Shown here piece by piece: positions 26,652 to 34,126 of a stretch of DNA of 53,204 nucleotides. The stretch covers positions 1 through 53,204 of the forward strand of contig JANYHG010000071.1 in the NCBI GenBank assembly GCA_025359165.1, given 5' to 3'. Source of the DNA: Hyphomicrobiaceae bacterium (GTDB lineage: Bacteria > Pseudomonadota > Alphaproteobacteria > Rhizobiales > Hyphomicrobiaceae). The number at the start of each line of letters is the position of its first letter. Positions within the stretch are counted from its first letter, which is position 1. The notes beneath the pieces were generated by a model that was not told the DNA's origin, did not search any database, and saw nothing but the letters and a program-made list of their open reading frames with translations. Both the position numbers and the translations under genes were made by a program.

Positions 26652-27686
26652 TCAGCCTCTGCGCTCGACGAATAGTTGGCCGATCATGCGGAAAACGATT
26701 TCGCCGCGCTGATTGCGGCCTTCGCCTTGCGACATCACCAGGCCACGTGTCGGCCGGGATTTCAGTTCGCGCTTTTCGACGACCTTGTTGCGAAACTCGA
26801 TACGGTCGCCCATCAGCACCGGGCGCGGCCATCCGAGCAGGCGAAACCCTGGTGACGGCCCCCATTGCGCGAGGCTTTGGCCGGCGTCGCGTAGACTGGC
26901 CTCGGTCGCTTGCCGCGCCAGGACGATATGCCTGATGAAGGTTGCAGCCGTGTGCCAGCCGCTGGCGGCCAGGCCGCCGAACAGCGAATCCTTGCCGCCG
27001 GCTTCGCTTAGATGAAACGGCTGCGGGTCGAACTCACGCGCAAAAGCGATGATTTCGTCGTGCTCGAATGTGTGTGCGCCGATGTCTCTGACGTCTCCGA
27101 CCACGACATCTTCGAAATAATTGCCGCGTGGTTGCGTCGTCCATGCCGGCTCGTCCCACAATGTCGGTTCGACGGGCTTGGCAGTTTTCGCCACCTTCAC
27201 GATGGGTCGAGCGGCATCCGCTATGCGGCGTCGCAACAATTGGTTGGTCATTGCTTCGAGAACGACGCCGCCATCCCGCGACAATAATTCGAAGCGCATC
27301 TTGCACAGGCCGACATCGGCGCGCGATTGCAAAGCGCGGCTTTCGAGCACCGTGACGCGCACCGCCAGTGTGTCGCCCGGGCGCACGGGGCGGAGCCACT
27401 TTACCTCGTCCAGGCCGGGAGATCCGAGCGACGTCGAGCGCAACAGGAATTCATCGCACAGCAAGCGCATCATCATCGCGCACGTATGAAAGCCGCTCGC
27501 GCAGAGCCCGCCGACCATCGACGCCTTCGCCGCGACGTCGTCGAGATGGATCGGTTGTGGATCGAAGGCCGAGGCGAATGCGATGATGTCTTCGCGAGAC
27601 ACCGATTTGGCACCAGCCGTAAGCGTCGTACCCGGGGCCAGATCCTCATGATGGAGCAGACCATCCGACGGAAGTATCATTTGCAC
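26652..27686 (-). CDS. tandem MaoC-like hydratase/dehydratase
   Basis: This 344-residue protein is built from two MaoC (R-hydratase) hot-dog domains. The first half carries IIAFASAFDPQPIHLD and the second IIAFAREFDPQPFHLS, the hydratase-2 motif with the catalytic Asp and His. Both copies keep the pair, so both sites may be active, unlike fused proteins in which one half is only structural. Each half also has the GGLCASG/GGLAASG-WHT segment. It probably hydrates or dehydrates enoyl-CoA. The start may be GTG 27686 (GGGAAA about eight bases upstream) or ATG 27680. Confidence 0.88.
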   Translation of the reverse strand: MQMILPSDGLLHHEDLAPGTTLTAGAKSVSREDIIAFASAFDPQPIHLDDVAAKASMVGGLCASGFHTCAMMMRLLCDEFLLRSTSLGSPGLDEVKWLRPVRPGDTLAVRVTVLESRALQSRADVGLCKMRFELLSRDGGVVLEAMTNQLLRRRIADAARPIVKVAKTAKPVEPTLWDEPAWTTQPRGNYFEDVVVGDVRDIGAHTFEHDEIIAFAREFDPQPFHLSEAGGKDSLFGGLAASGWHTAATFIRHIVLARQATEASLRDAGQSLAQWGPSPGFRLLGWPRPVLMGDRIEFRNKVVEKRELKSRPTRGLVMSQGEGRNQRGEIVFRMIGQLFVERRG

Positions 27687-27967
27687 TGTCTGATTTCCCT
27701 TGCAATCTTACAATCATCGTTCTCTCATAGCGTATCGGCAGGGAGCAGTCGCGTCGTCAACCCGACGTTTTGGATCGTTGGGCACCGCAGATCGCGTTAC
27801 TTTGAAAACTTCGTCGCTCACTTTGAAACTGCAAAGAATACGACGGATACGAAGATGGCGATGCAGGTCGGTGCAGTCCCACCGATCGAGTTCACTTCCA
27901 AAACCAGTCATTCCAAAACAAACAATCGTTTGAGAGTCGTGCAGCCCCCATAAGAGTCCACACGAGT

Positions 27968-28846
27968 ATGGTTGAAAAAATGCCAGCAGTAGAGCAGGTC
28001 AACGTTTTCTGTGTCGGATCACGCGGTGGCAATCCTGCTCCGATCGTGCTTGATGCCGACCGGTTGTCGTCGGACCAAATGCGCGAGATCGCCGCCGGTT
28101 GCGGGCACGAGGCCGGATTCGTGCTGGCACCTTCGGACACCGAGAAAGCTGATCTGCAATACCGCTTCTTTGTGCCGCTTGCCGAGATGGATATGTGTGG
28201 GCACGGCACGCTTGGCACCACTTGGTTACTGGCCAAGAAGGGTCAGCTTAAACCGGGTGAGGTGCGCGTTGAAACCAAGAGCGGCATCGTTCGCTGTCGA
28301 ATTTCCGATACCGGCGAAGTCGCGATCTCGCAGCCTCCGGCGAAAGTCGTGGCGATCGACCCGCAGTATCGCGCCGCCGTTATCGACGTGCTGGGTGTCG
28401 CCGAGCGGGATCTGCTGGATCTGCCGCTGCTCAATGCGACAACCTCGCGTGCAAAAACATTGATCCCGCTGGCTTCGCCGCTGGCGCTGAATGAATTGAA
28501 GCCCGATTTCTCGCGTTTGAAGGGACTGTGTGAAACGCTTGGCTCGACAGGTCTTTATCCCTTCGCGTGCGACATGGAGGACGAGCGGACTTATCATGCG
28601 CGGCAATTTCCGGCAGCGTCAGGCTACCCGGAAGATGCGGCGACAGGCGTAGCCGCGACGGCGCTTCTGTATGGTCTGAAGCAGTGGGGATTGATCGGCC
28701 TCCGCCGCACCATTCGTGTGCGGCAGGGCGATGCTATGGGCCGTCCGTCGCGCATGGCGGTGACGCTGGCCGATCATGCCGACGATCAAGCGGGTTGCTG
28801 GTTATCAGGTGAGGTGCGGTTCTCGGACGCGCAATCCACGCACTGA
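27968..28846 (+). CDS. PhzF-family isomerase-like protein
   Basis: This 292-residue protein has the PhzF/diaminopimelate-epimerase-like double barrel. Conserved features are the catalytic Glu48 in CGHEAGFV, MCGHGTLGTTWLL, and a C-terminal SGYPEDAATGVAATAL in which the Asp-x-x-Thr-Gly loop replaces the epimerase Cys. PhzF in phenazine synthesis isomerises trans-2,3-dihydro-3-hydroxyanthranilate, but most homologues have unknown substrates, and no phenazine genes are here. The ATG at 27968 begins MVEKMPAVEQVNVFCV; an internal ATG four codons later is possible. Confidence 0.88.
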   Translation: MVEKMPAVEQVNVFCVGSRGGNPAPIVLDADRLSSDQMREIAAGCGHEAGFVLAPSDTEKADLQYRFFVPLAEMDMCGHGTLGTTWLLAKKGQLKPGEVRVETKSGIVRCRISDTGEVAISQPPAKVVAIDPQYRAAVIDVLGVAERDLLDLPLLNATTSRAKTLIPLASPLALNELKPDFSRLKGLCETLGSTGLYPFACDMEDERTYHARQFPAASGYPEDAATGVAATALLYGLKQWGLIGLRRTIRVRQGDAMGRPSRMAVTLADHADDQAGCWLSGEVRFSDAQSTH

Positions 28847-28856
28847 GTCGCGCATT

Positions 28857-29693
28857 TTACGCCGGTGGCAGTGCCAGCGTATCCGTGTGGCCGACTTCGC
28901 AGCCATGCCGAGATTGAGCAAGCCAACCCTCGATTTGTGCTGAGTTCAGCTTTCCAGTCTCGCGAACTGCGCCGGCAAATCCCGGCACCAGTTCGTCGAC
29001 GAGGGCTTGATCCGACCTTGAGAGCAGCCATGGGCTGTCTCCTTCCTTGACCGTGTAGCCGCACGATCGGAATGCTTCCGCCAGCGCCCACGGTGCTTTG
29101 GGTCCTGCCGACAGGCCGAATCCCTTGTCGGTCGTTTGATGCGCATGGAACGCATCCGCCATGCTGCCATCGAGATCGTGGCGCGGCGTCCACTCCTGGA
29201 TGCCGTTATAGGTCAGCACGGTGTAGAAAACGGCCCGACGATCGGCGACCGCACGGGCAAAGCCGGCGATGAACTCTTGCGAACACAGATCGAACAGCGC
29301 CGAAGCCGTGACCAGATCGCAGGTATGGCCGAGAGCGGCGTCGAGATCGGTGACCAGATTGGCTTGACGAAAAGTGACGATCAGCGTTTTGCTGGATTTC
29401 TGCAGCACGAGCGTATCGCCTTCGCTGGTGGCGGCATCAGCCCAGGTCTGCAGCGTGACGCGGGCTGCTGTCAGCAGGCGAGCGTCGTAGTCGACCAGCG
29501 CCCAATGCTGTTCGCGGCCGAGCGCCGCGTAGGTCGCGCGAATGTTCGATCCGGTACCGCAGCCTAGGTCGACAACGCGAACGATAGGTTTCGATTGCAG
29601 GCGATCGGCGAGCGCCATCGTCAGGAAGCCGTCGCGGGCTCGATGGTCGGCCGGCTCGCGGAGTGCGAGCCAATCGGGTGAAAATCCGCTCAT
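28857..29693 (-). CDS. class I SAM-dependent methyltransferase in the pterin-like operon
   Basis: This 278-residue methyltransferase, last gene of a five-gene operon, has SAM motif I VRVVDLGCGTGSNIRA near residue 38 and an acidic ribose-binding residue in HWALVDYDARLL. CDLVTASALFDLCSQEFI forms the motif II/III region. ATG 29693 overlaps the stop of the glycosyltransferase gene (ATGA), so the two are coupled. The start further upstream (29852) is rejected because that region is the end of the glycosyltransferase gene in another frame. In this setting it would methylate the product of the glycosyltransferase or of the PTPS-like protein; that is inference. Confidence 0.87.
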   Translation of the reverse strand: MSGFSPDWLALREPADHRARDGFLTMALADRLQSKPIVRVVDLGCGTGSNIRATYAALGREQHWALVDYDARLLTAARVTLQTWADAATSEGDTLVLQKSSKTLIVTFRQANLVTDLDAALGHTCDLVTASALFDLCSQEFIAGFARAVADRRAVFYTVLTYNGIQEWTPRHDLDGSMADAFHAHQTTDKGFGLSAGPKAPWALAEAFRSCGYTVKEGDSPWLLSRSDQALVDELVPGFAGAVRETGKLNSAQIEGWLAQSRHGCEVGHTDTLALPPA

Positions 29694-30769
29694 CGTTCGA
29701 TGCCTCTCGCTACGGCTTTGAGTACGGCGGCGATGCGTTTGGACGCATCGTCCCAGGTCGGCAACATCAAGCCCGCCGCCCAAGCCGCATCCGCCATCGT
29801 GCTGCGCAGGGAGGCATCGTCGAGCAGCCGGTTGACGGCGTTGCCGAAGCAAACGGCATCGCCCGGTGGCACTTTCAACGCGGCCGCGTTCGGTGCGGTT
29901 TCAGCGGCGGCACCGCCGGTCGTGCAAACGATTGGCAACCCCCGCGCCATGGCTTCGCCCAGCACCATGCCATAGCCTTCGAACAACGATGGCATGACGA
30001 AGATGTCGGCGCTCGCATAGATGTCGTCGAGTTCGGTTTCACTTCGGGCACCGAGCAACCGAACGCGAGATTGCATGCCGGCCGCAACGATCTGACTTTC
30101 GAGCGCGGCCAGCAACGCGGCGTCGCGGGTGGGACCGACGATGGACAGCGTCCAAGGTTTGTCGAGCAATGGCGTCAGTGCGCGGATCAGCACATCGTAG
30201 CCCTTGCGCGGAACGATCGACCCGACGGCCAGGAGATGCAGCGGGGCGTTCGTGCCTCTCGCGCGCGCTGCGCGATCCGTGCCGGGCTCGGCCACCATGA
30301 TGCGGTCGTCGAGGACGCCGAAATCTTCGCGCAGAATGCGCGCCGTCATCGGGCTGGTAACGATGACATGACGCGCGCGGGCCAAGGCGTTGTGCTCGCT
30401 GAGTTGAAGTTGGACGCGTTTTATCTCGTCCAGACCAGCCTCCAACGCCAGCGGATGATGGCAAAGCGCGACGATCGGCTGCCGGATGCGGATGACGAGA
30501 TCAAACCCCATGGCACCATAGGCGAGGCCGTCGATCAGCAGCACCTGATCCGGCTCGAGACCTGCCAATATCGCTTCGGTCGCGGCCAAATCGTCAGCCG
30601 TGGGAAACGGAAACGATCCGGGAAGTGCAACGTGCATGATGTCGACGCCGAATGCAGGCAGTCGCGCGAGGATACGCCGGTCATAGCCATAGCCGCCCGT
30701 CGGCAACGACAGATCCCCGGGTATCAGGAAGGCCGCGCGCGTCGGCGGAGACATGGTCGGTTGAGCCAT
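29690..30769 (-). CDS. GT4-family glycosyltransferase
   Basis: This 359-residue retaining glycosyltransferase of GT-B fold has an N-terminal loop AAFLIPGDLSLPTGGYGYD that binds the acceptor and donor. LLAVGSIVPRKGYDVLIRAL marks the start of the donor domain. The E-x7-E element lies in FEGYGMVLGEAMARGLPIV, with ADIFVMPSLFEGYG ahead of it, as in GT4 enzymes. ATG 30769 has AGGAG nine bases upstream and is preferred; an ATG at 30787 would overlap the previous stop by one base. It sits directly between the PTPS-like gene and the methyltransferase, so its acceptor may be a small molecule such as a pterin rather than a polysaccharide. Confidence 0.88.
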   Translation of the reverse strand: MAQPTMSPPTRAAFLIPGDLSLPTGGYGYDRRILARLPAFGVDIMHVALPGSFPFPTADDLAATEAILAGLEPDQVLLIDGLAYGAMGFDLVIRIRQPIVALCHHPLALEAGLDEIKRVQLQLSEHNALARARHVIVTSPMTARILREDFGVLDDRIMVAEPGTDRAARARGTNAPLHLLAVGSIVPRKGYDVLIRALTPLLDKPWTLSIVGPTRDAALLAALESQIVAAGMQSRVRLLGARSETELDDIYASADIFVMPSLFEGYGMVLGEAMARGLPIVCTTGGAAAETAPNAAALKVPPGDAVCFGNAVNRLLDDASLRSTMADAAWAAGLMLPTWDDASKRIAAVLKAVARGIER

Positions 30770-30786
30770 GAGGCCAGGCTCCTGCA

Positions 30787-31191
30787 TCACGCGCCGATCG
30801 GTCCTTCGAACCATGCGCGGGCTAGGTCGGTCTCGTGCAGGGTGACGCGGATCTTGGACAGACCCTTGCCGTCGGCACCGAGCGCACCGCTTGCGGCGGC
30901 TTTGACCATGGCGTCGAAAATATGCCGGCAGAGGAATTCCGTCGTGGTCAGCTTGCCCTTGAATTCAGGCAGTGTGTCGAGATTCTTGTACTTCAATGCC
31001 TTGAGCGTTTCGCCGAGTACGTCGAGCGCCGCACCGATATCGACGACGACGTTCTGCTTGGTCAACTGCTCTCGGAAAAATGCGACGTCGACGACGAAGG
31101 TTGCGCCATGCATGCCTTGAGCCGGGCCGAAGAACGGGTCCGGCAGCGAATGCCCGATCATGATGCGATCGCGAACTTCAACAGCAAACAT
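30787..31191 (-). CDS. divergent 6-pyruvoyl-tetrahydropterin synthase / QueD homologue
   Basis: This 134-residue T-fold protein aligns by eye with the PTPS/QueD family: GHSLPDPFFG and HGATFVVDVAF (zinc region), VVDIGAALDVLGETL, LKYKNLDTLPEF, and LHETDLARAWFEG with the pterin-anchoring Glu. Several catalytic residues are changed. The catalytic Cys before the zinc-binding His pair is absent (PAQGMHGA), HGH is HGA so one zinc His is lost (Ala30), and the catalytic His of LDHKNLN is Tyr. It can probably still bind a pterin but should not work as a normal synthase. It is the third gene of the operon. Confidence 0.8.
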   Translation of the reverse strand: MFAVEVRDRIMIGHSLPDPFFGPAQGMHGATFVVDVAFFREQLTKQNVVVDIGAALDVLGETLKALKYKNLDTLPEFKGKLTTTEFLCRHIFDAMVKAAASGALGADGKGLSKIRVTLHETDLARAWFEGPIGA

Positions 31192-31264
31192 GGCAGTCTC
31201 CAGAACGACAGGCGTATGACGATGGTTGGGATGACGTCACGCGACCGGTAACGTTGCATGTGTT

Positions 31265-32176
31265 CTATTTGGGGAATACGGCGAGCACAATCGGCAATCC
31301 CCAGGGACGTTGCCCAAATAGTTTGCCGAGCACGCGCAATTGCCCGGCGTCGCTCGATATCTCTGAATTCGAACAGATGCTGCGGCGATAGTTTCCGACG
31401 GCGACCGCTTGGCAGGCAGGCGGACCACCGTCCAGATTGAGCGCACGCACCAGATCCAGGCGAGATGACGCGAGAAAGACGGCGAAGCGGTCGAGCGAAA
31501 AATAAGCCGATTTCGTTGTGCCGATGATGATGCGGCCAGCCTTGTCCTGACCGATGAAAGTGCGATTGGCCGTGCGCTGGGGATCGGAGTTATGGGCGCG
31601 GCTCCGACCGTCGGCACCGATCAGCATCGGGAAGCTCACCATCGCCTCGCTGGCGCCGCGAAAGGCCGTCTGCCAACGGGTCCGTGCGAGATCCTGGACG
31701 ACAGGACCTTTCGAAGAGACGACGAAAGCACCGTGCTTGGTGCCATAGGCTTTTGGCCCCTGCGCCTGGCCGCGTGCGATAACGGGAGTTGCGGGCTTGC
31801 CGTCGCGTGCGAAGTAGCTGCCGTTGACGATCATGGCGGCGCTGGTGTGCTGCATCCAGTCGGCCAGCTCGCGGGCACCGTCAGGCGCAGTGTGCACCTC
31901 GAACTTATATTTCTTGGGATCGATGCGCGTGAGGTGGATGCGTTCGACTTCGGTGCCGTTCTCGATCACGGCGAGTTCAGTCACGTCGAACCCTTGAGCG
32001 GGAGAGGCCCATGTGTAAGGCGCGGGGACGAGCGCGTCGACGCCGTCGGCGGCGATGGATTGGCAGCTCTGCCCGGATATGCAGAAGGCACTCAGGAAGG
32101 CGAGCAAGGCGTTCGCGCGCGCCAGCGGCGCACCGCTGCGGCACCTGTCGTCAGCTGTCCCCCACATCGCCTGCAT
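31265..32176 (-). CDS. secreted phosphodiester glycosidase-family (NAGPA/DUF2233) protein
   Basis: This 303-residue protein has an N-terminal hydrophobic segment (about 18-36) ending near ISGQSCQSIAADG, so it is exported or lipid-anchored at a Cys. The body matches the NAGPA-like fold: WMQHTSAAMIVNGSYFARDG, AFVVSSKGPVVQ, ANRTFIGQDKAGRIIIGTT, and RALNLDGGPPACQAV, where the Asn-Leu-Asp-Gly-Gly block is the family hallmark. In animals the domain uncovers mannose-6-phosphate by removing N-acetylglucosamine from a phosphodiester. Bacterial members act on envelope glycans or spore components. Its place inside the operon suggests a glycoside or phosphodiester product; this is inference. Confidence 0.82.
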   Translation of the reverse strand: MQAMWGTADDRCRSGAPLARANALLAFLSAFCISGQSCQSIAADGVDALVPAPYTWASPAQGFDVTELAVIENGTEVERIHLTRIDPKKYKFEVHTAPDGARELADWMQHTSAAMIVNGSYFARDGKPATPVIARGQAQGPKAYGTKHGAFVVSSKGPVVQDLARTRWQTAFRGASEAMVSFPMLIGADGRSRAHNSDPQRTANRTFIGQDKAGRIIIGTTKSAYFSLDRFAVFLASSRLDLVRALNLDGGPPACQAVAVGNYRRSICSNSEISSDAGQLRVLGKLFGQRPWGLPIVLAVFPK

Positions 32177-32226
32177 GTCCTGCTGTTCAAGTCACGTCAC
32201 GCACGTCACTACATGCGCATCAAGCT

Positions 32227-33231
32227 TCAGGAAGCACCGTATTCCAACACCGGAGCGATACCGCTTGCACCCGCTCCGAGAATTTCCGTGATCCGTTTTG
32301 CGGCGTCGGCAAAGGGAACCGAATCGGCGACGAGTGCGTCCAAGCGCGGGTCTTCGAGCAGGTTCAAGGCCACTTCAAGGCGGCGCGCATAATCCCAGCG
32401 AATGCGGCGCCCCGCCGAGACTTTCCCGACCTGCGACGAGATCAGCTTGAGGCGTCGGCTGTGGAAGGGGCCGCCGAGGTGAACCGCAGTGGCTTGCTCG
32501 CCATACCAACTCATTTCGACGATTGTCGCTTCCTCGCCGGCGAGGCCGATGGCGGTATCGAGCCCGGGGGCCGAGGCGGAGGTATGAAAAACGATATCGC
32601 AGTCTTTGAGGCCGGCAGCAGGCAACGCGAACTGTACGCCGAGGTGTCCCGCAACAGCCGCGCGCGACGGGTCGACATCGACCAGCGTGACGGACGCTCC
32701 CGGCAGTCGTGACGCCAGATGGGCGACGAGCAGGCCGACGATGCCGCCCCCGACGACCGCAATCCTGTCACCCGGACCAGCGCCTGCGTCCCAAACCGCG
32801 TTGAGCGCGGTTTCCATGTTGGCGGTCAGCGTAGCGCGGCGGGCGGGTACGGCATCCGGCACGAGAGTCAGCCGCTCTACCGCGACGTTGAAACAGTCCT
32901 GATGCGGATGCAGGCAGAATACGGTTTTGCCGCGCAGCGTTTCCGGGCCCGCCGTGACCATGCCGACGGCGCAGTATCCGTATTTGACCGGGAACGGGAA
33001 GTTGCCCTCCTGCAGCGGCGCGCGCATACGCTGCCACTCGCTTTCGCCGACTTTGCCCGCCAGCACCAGCCGTTCGGTGCCCCGGCTGATGCCCGAGAAT
33101 AACGTGCGCACCTGCGCGAGACCCGCCGTCGGCGCGTCGACTGGGCAAGCCCGCAATTCTGCCATTCCCGGCGCAATATACCAGAGAGCTTTCGCGACCT
33201 GCTTACGGCCCGTCGAACGTCGTTCGGTCAT
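32227..33231 (-). CDS. MDR-superfamily dehydrogenase (zinc-type, ligands largely missing)
   Basis: This 334-residue medium-chain dehydrogenase has a Rossmann motif VVGGGIVGLLVAHLAS near 157 and VTLVDVDPSRA, typical of NAD(P) binding. The catalytic domain reads VRTLFSGISRGTERLVLAG, where zinc-dependent enzymes have a Cys-Gly-x-x-Asp ligand segment; no ligand Cys is present. It is therefore probably a zinc-free reductase, reminiscent of BchC-like proteins. It is the first gene of the operon with the NAGPA-like, PTPS-like, glycosyltransferase and methyltransferase genes. It starts 28 bp after the end of vapC, so the toxin-antitoxin promoter could also read into it. Confidence 0.87.
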   Translation of the reverse strand: MTERRSTGRKQVAKALWYIAPGMAELRACPVDAPTAGLAQVRTLFSGISRGTERLVLAGKVGESEWQRMRAPLQEGNFPFPVKYGYCAVGMVTAGPETLRGKTVFCLHPHQDCFNVAVERLTLVPDAVPARRATLTANMETALNAVWDAGAGPGDRIAVVGGGIVGLLVAHLASRLPGASVTLVDVDPSRAAVAGHLGVQFALPAAGLKDCDIVFHTSASAPGLDTAIGLAGEEATIVEMSWYGEQATAVHLGGPFHSRRLKLISSQVGKVSAGRRIRWDYARRLEVALNLLEDPRLDALVADSVPFADAAKRITEILGAGASGIAPVLEYGAS

Positions 33232-33259
33232 GGAATTTCCAAGTGCTTGGGTGTCGGCG

Positions 33260-33646
33260 TCACCATACGACTTCGATGCCGAGTGCCGCCAGCGCCTTGT
33301 CGGCGGTGATGACCGGCATACGTTCGAGCAGCGACTGCGCGGCTATGATGCGGTCAAAAGGGTCACGGTTGTCTCCGGGCAACAATCCACTGAGGCGACC
33401 GTGCTCCAGGGAAATCGCCAATGGCACGAATCCCTGTTCACTCAAGGTCGCAGCAAACGTGTGCACTAGCAGCGCTGCGTCTGGCAGTTTACCGATGCGA
33501 ACCTTCGTCGCCAGTTCGACGGCTGAAGCTGCACTGACATAAACCTCAGCGTTTTTTCTTTCCATCGCGGCGCGGGCTTTTCGCGACAGGCGCGGATCCC
33601 CGTTCATCCACCACAACAGGGCGTGTGTGTCCAAGAGGATCGCCAT
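33260..33646 (-). CDS. vapC: VapC-type PIN-domain ribonuclease toxin
   Basis: This 128-residue PIN-domain toxin begins MAILLDTHALLWWMNGD, with the first catalytic Asp. It continues with SAASAVELATKVRIGKL (Glu) and DPFDRIIAAQSLLE (Asp), ending PVITADKALAALGIEVVW. VapC toxins cleave tRNA or rRNA and are neutralised by the antitoxin encoded just upstream. ATG 33646 is internal to the antitoxin frame because the two reading frames overlap by 101 bp. The normal arrangement is a short overlap or gap of a few bases. Confidence 0.9.
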   Translation of the reverse strand: MAILLDTHALLWWMNGDPRLSRKARAAMERKNAEVYVSAASAVELATKVRIGKLPDAALLVHTFAATLSEQGFVPLAISLEHGRLSGLLPGDNRDPFDRIIAAQSLLERMPVITADKALAALGIEVVW

Positions 33647-33887
33647 CGTAGCCCTTGCCCTCCCATGCTTCGAGTTCCTCTTCCGGTAAAGGATCGAAGA
33701 AAGCTTCGGGTACTTCGAATTGGCCTTTGTAGGCGCCGAATTTCCGACCCGGTGCCTGCGCCTTGATCGGTTGCAGCCGCGCAACTGGCGTATTGCCGTT
33801 CAGAATGACGATATCTTCCCCTGCCTGCGCCCGAGCGATCAGCTTGGACAGGTTCGTTTTCGCAGCGTGTATCTTGACCTCGACCAT
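33546..33887 (-). CDS. vapB: Phd/YefM-type antitoxin with C-terminal read-through extension
   Basis: This 113-residue antitoxin has an N-terminal Phd/YefM DNA-binding part, MVEVKIHAAKTNLSKLIARA and GEDIVILNGNTPVARLQPI, followed by the toxin-binding tail FGAYKGQFEVPEAFFDPLPEEELEAWEG. Typical relatives end at about this point, directly before the toxin start. Here the frame stays open for 35 more codons, over the first third of vapC in a second frame, and ends in a Lys/Arg-rich string. This looks like loss of the original stop codon, or a frameshift. The pair is otherwise complete. Confidence 0.82.
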   Translation of the reverse strand: MVEVKIHAAKTNLSKLIARAQAGEDIVILNGNTPVARLQPIKAQAPGRKFGAYKGQFEVPEAFFDPLPEEELEAWEGKGYDGDPLGHTRPVVVDERGSAPVAKSPRRDGKKKR

Positions 33888-34126
33888 GAGGTGTAAGTAG
33901 CTAATAAGGTTAGCTAAGTCAACATTGCATCCAATTCTAGGGGGTTCTGTAAACGACAACGCTGTGCAGGAATGGCGAAGTAAAACAGAATTCTATGAGG
34001 TTCAGGGACAATCTGTTGAAGAGTTGCTGGAGGCACTGGAGCGAAGAAACTCAATGCACGCGATGTCGCCTACGATAACGCAACAGGGCACGGGCGAACC
34101 CAAGGTGCGGTTCTGTTCAACCAGAC

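Noticed and set aside
29663-31120. 485-residue plus-strand open frame opposite the glycosyltransferase and PTPS-like genes
   Set aside because: It is the antisense of clear minus-strand genes, and its Arg/His/Gln-rich composition is typical of shadow frames in GC-rich DNA.
30787-31191. Naming the PTPS homologue queD
   Set aside because: The catalytic Cys, a zinc His and the catalytic His are missing, and no other queuosine gene is nearby.
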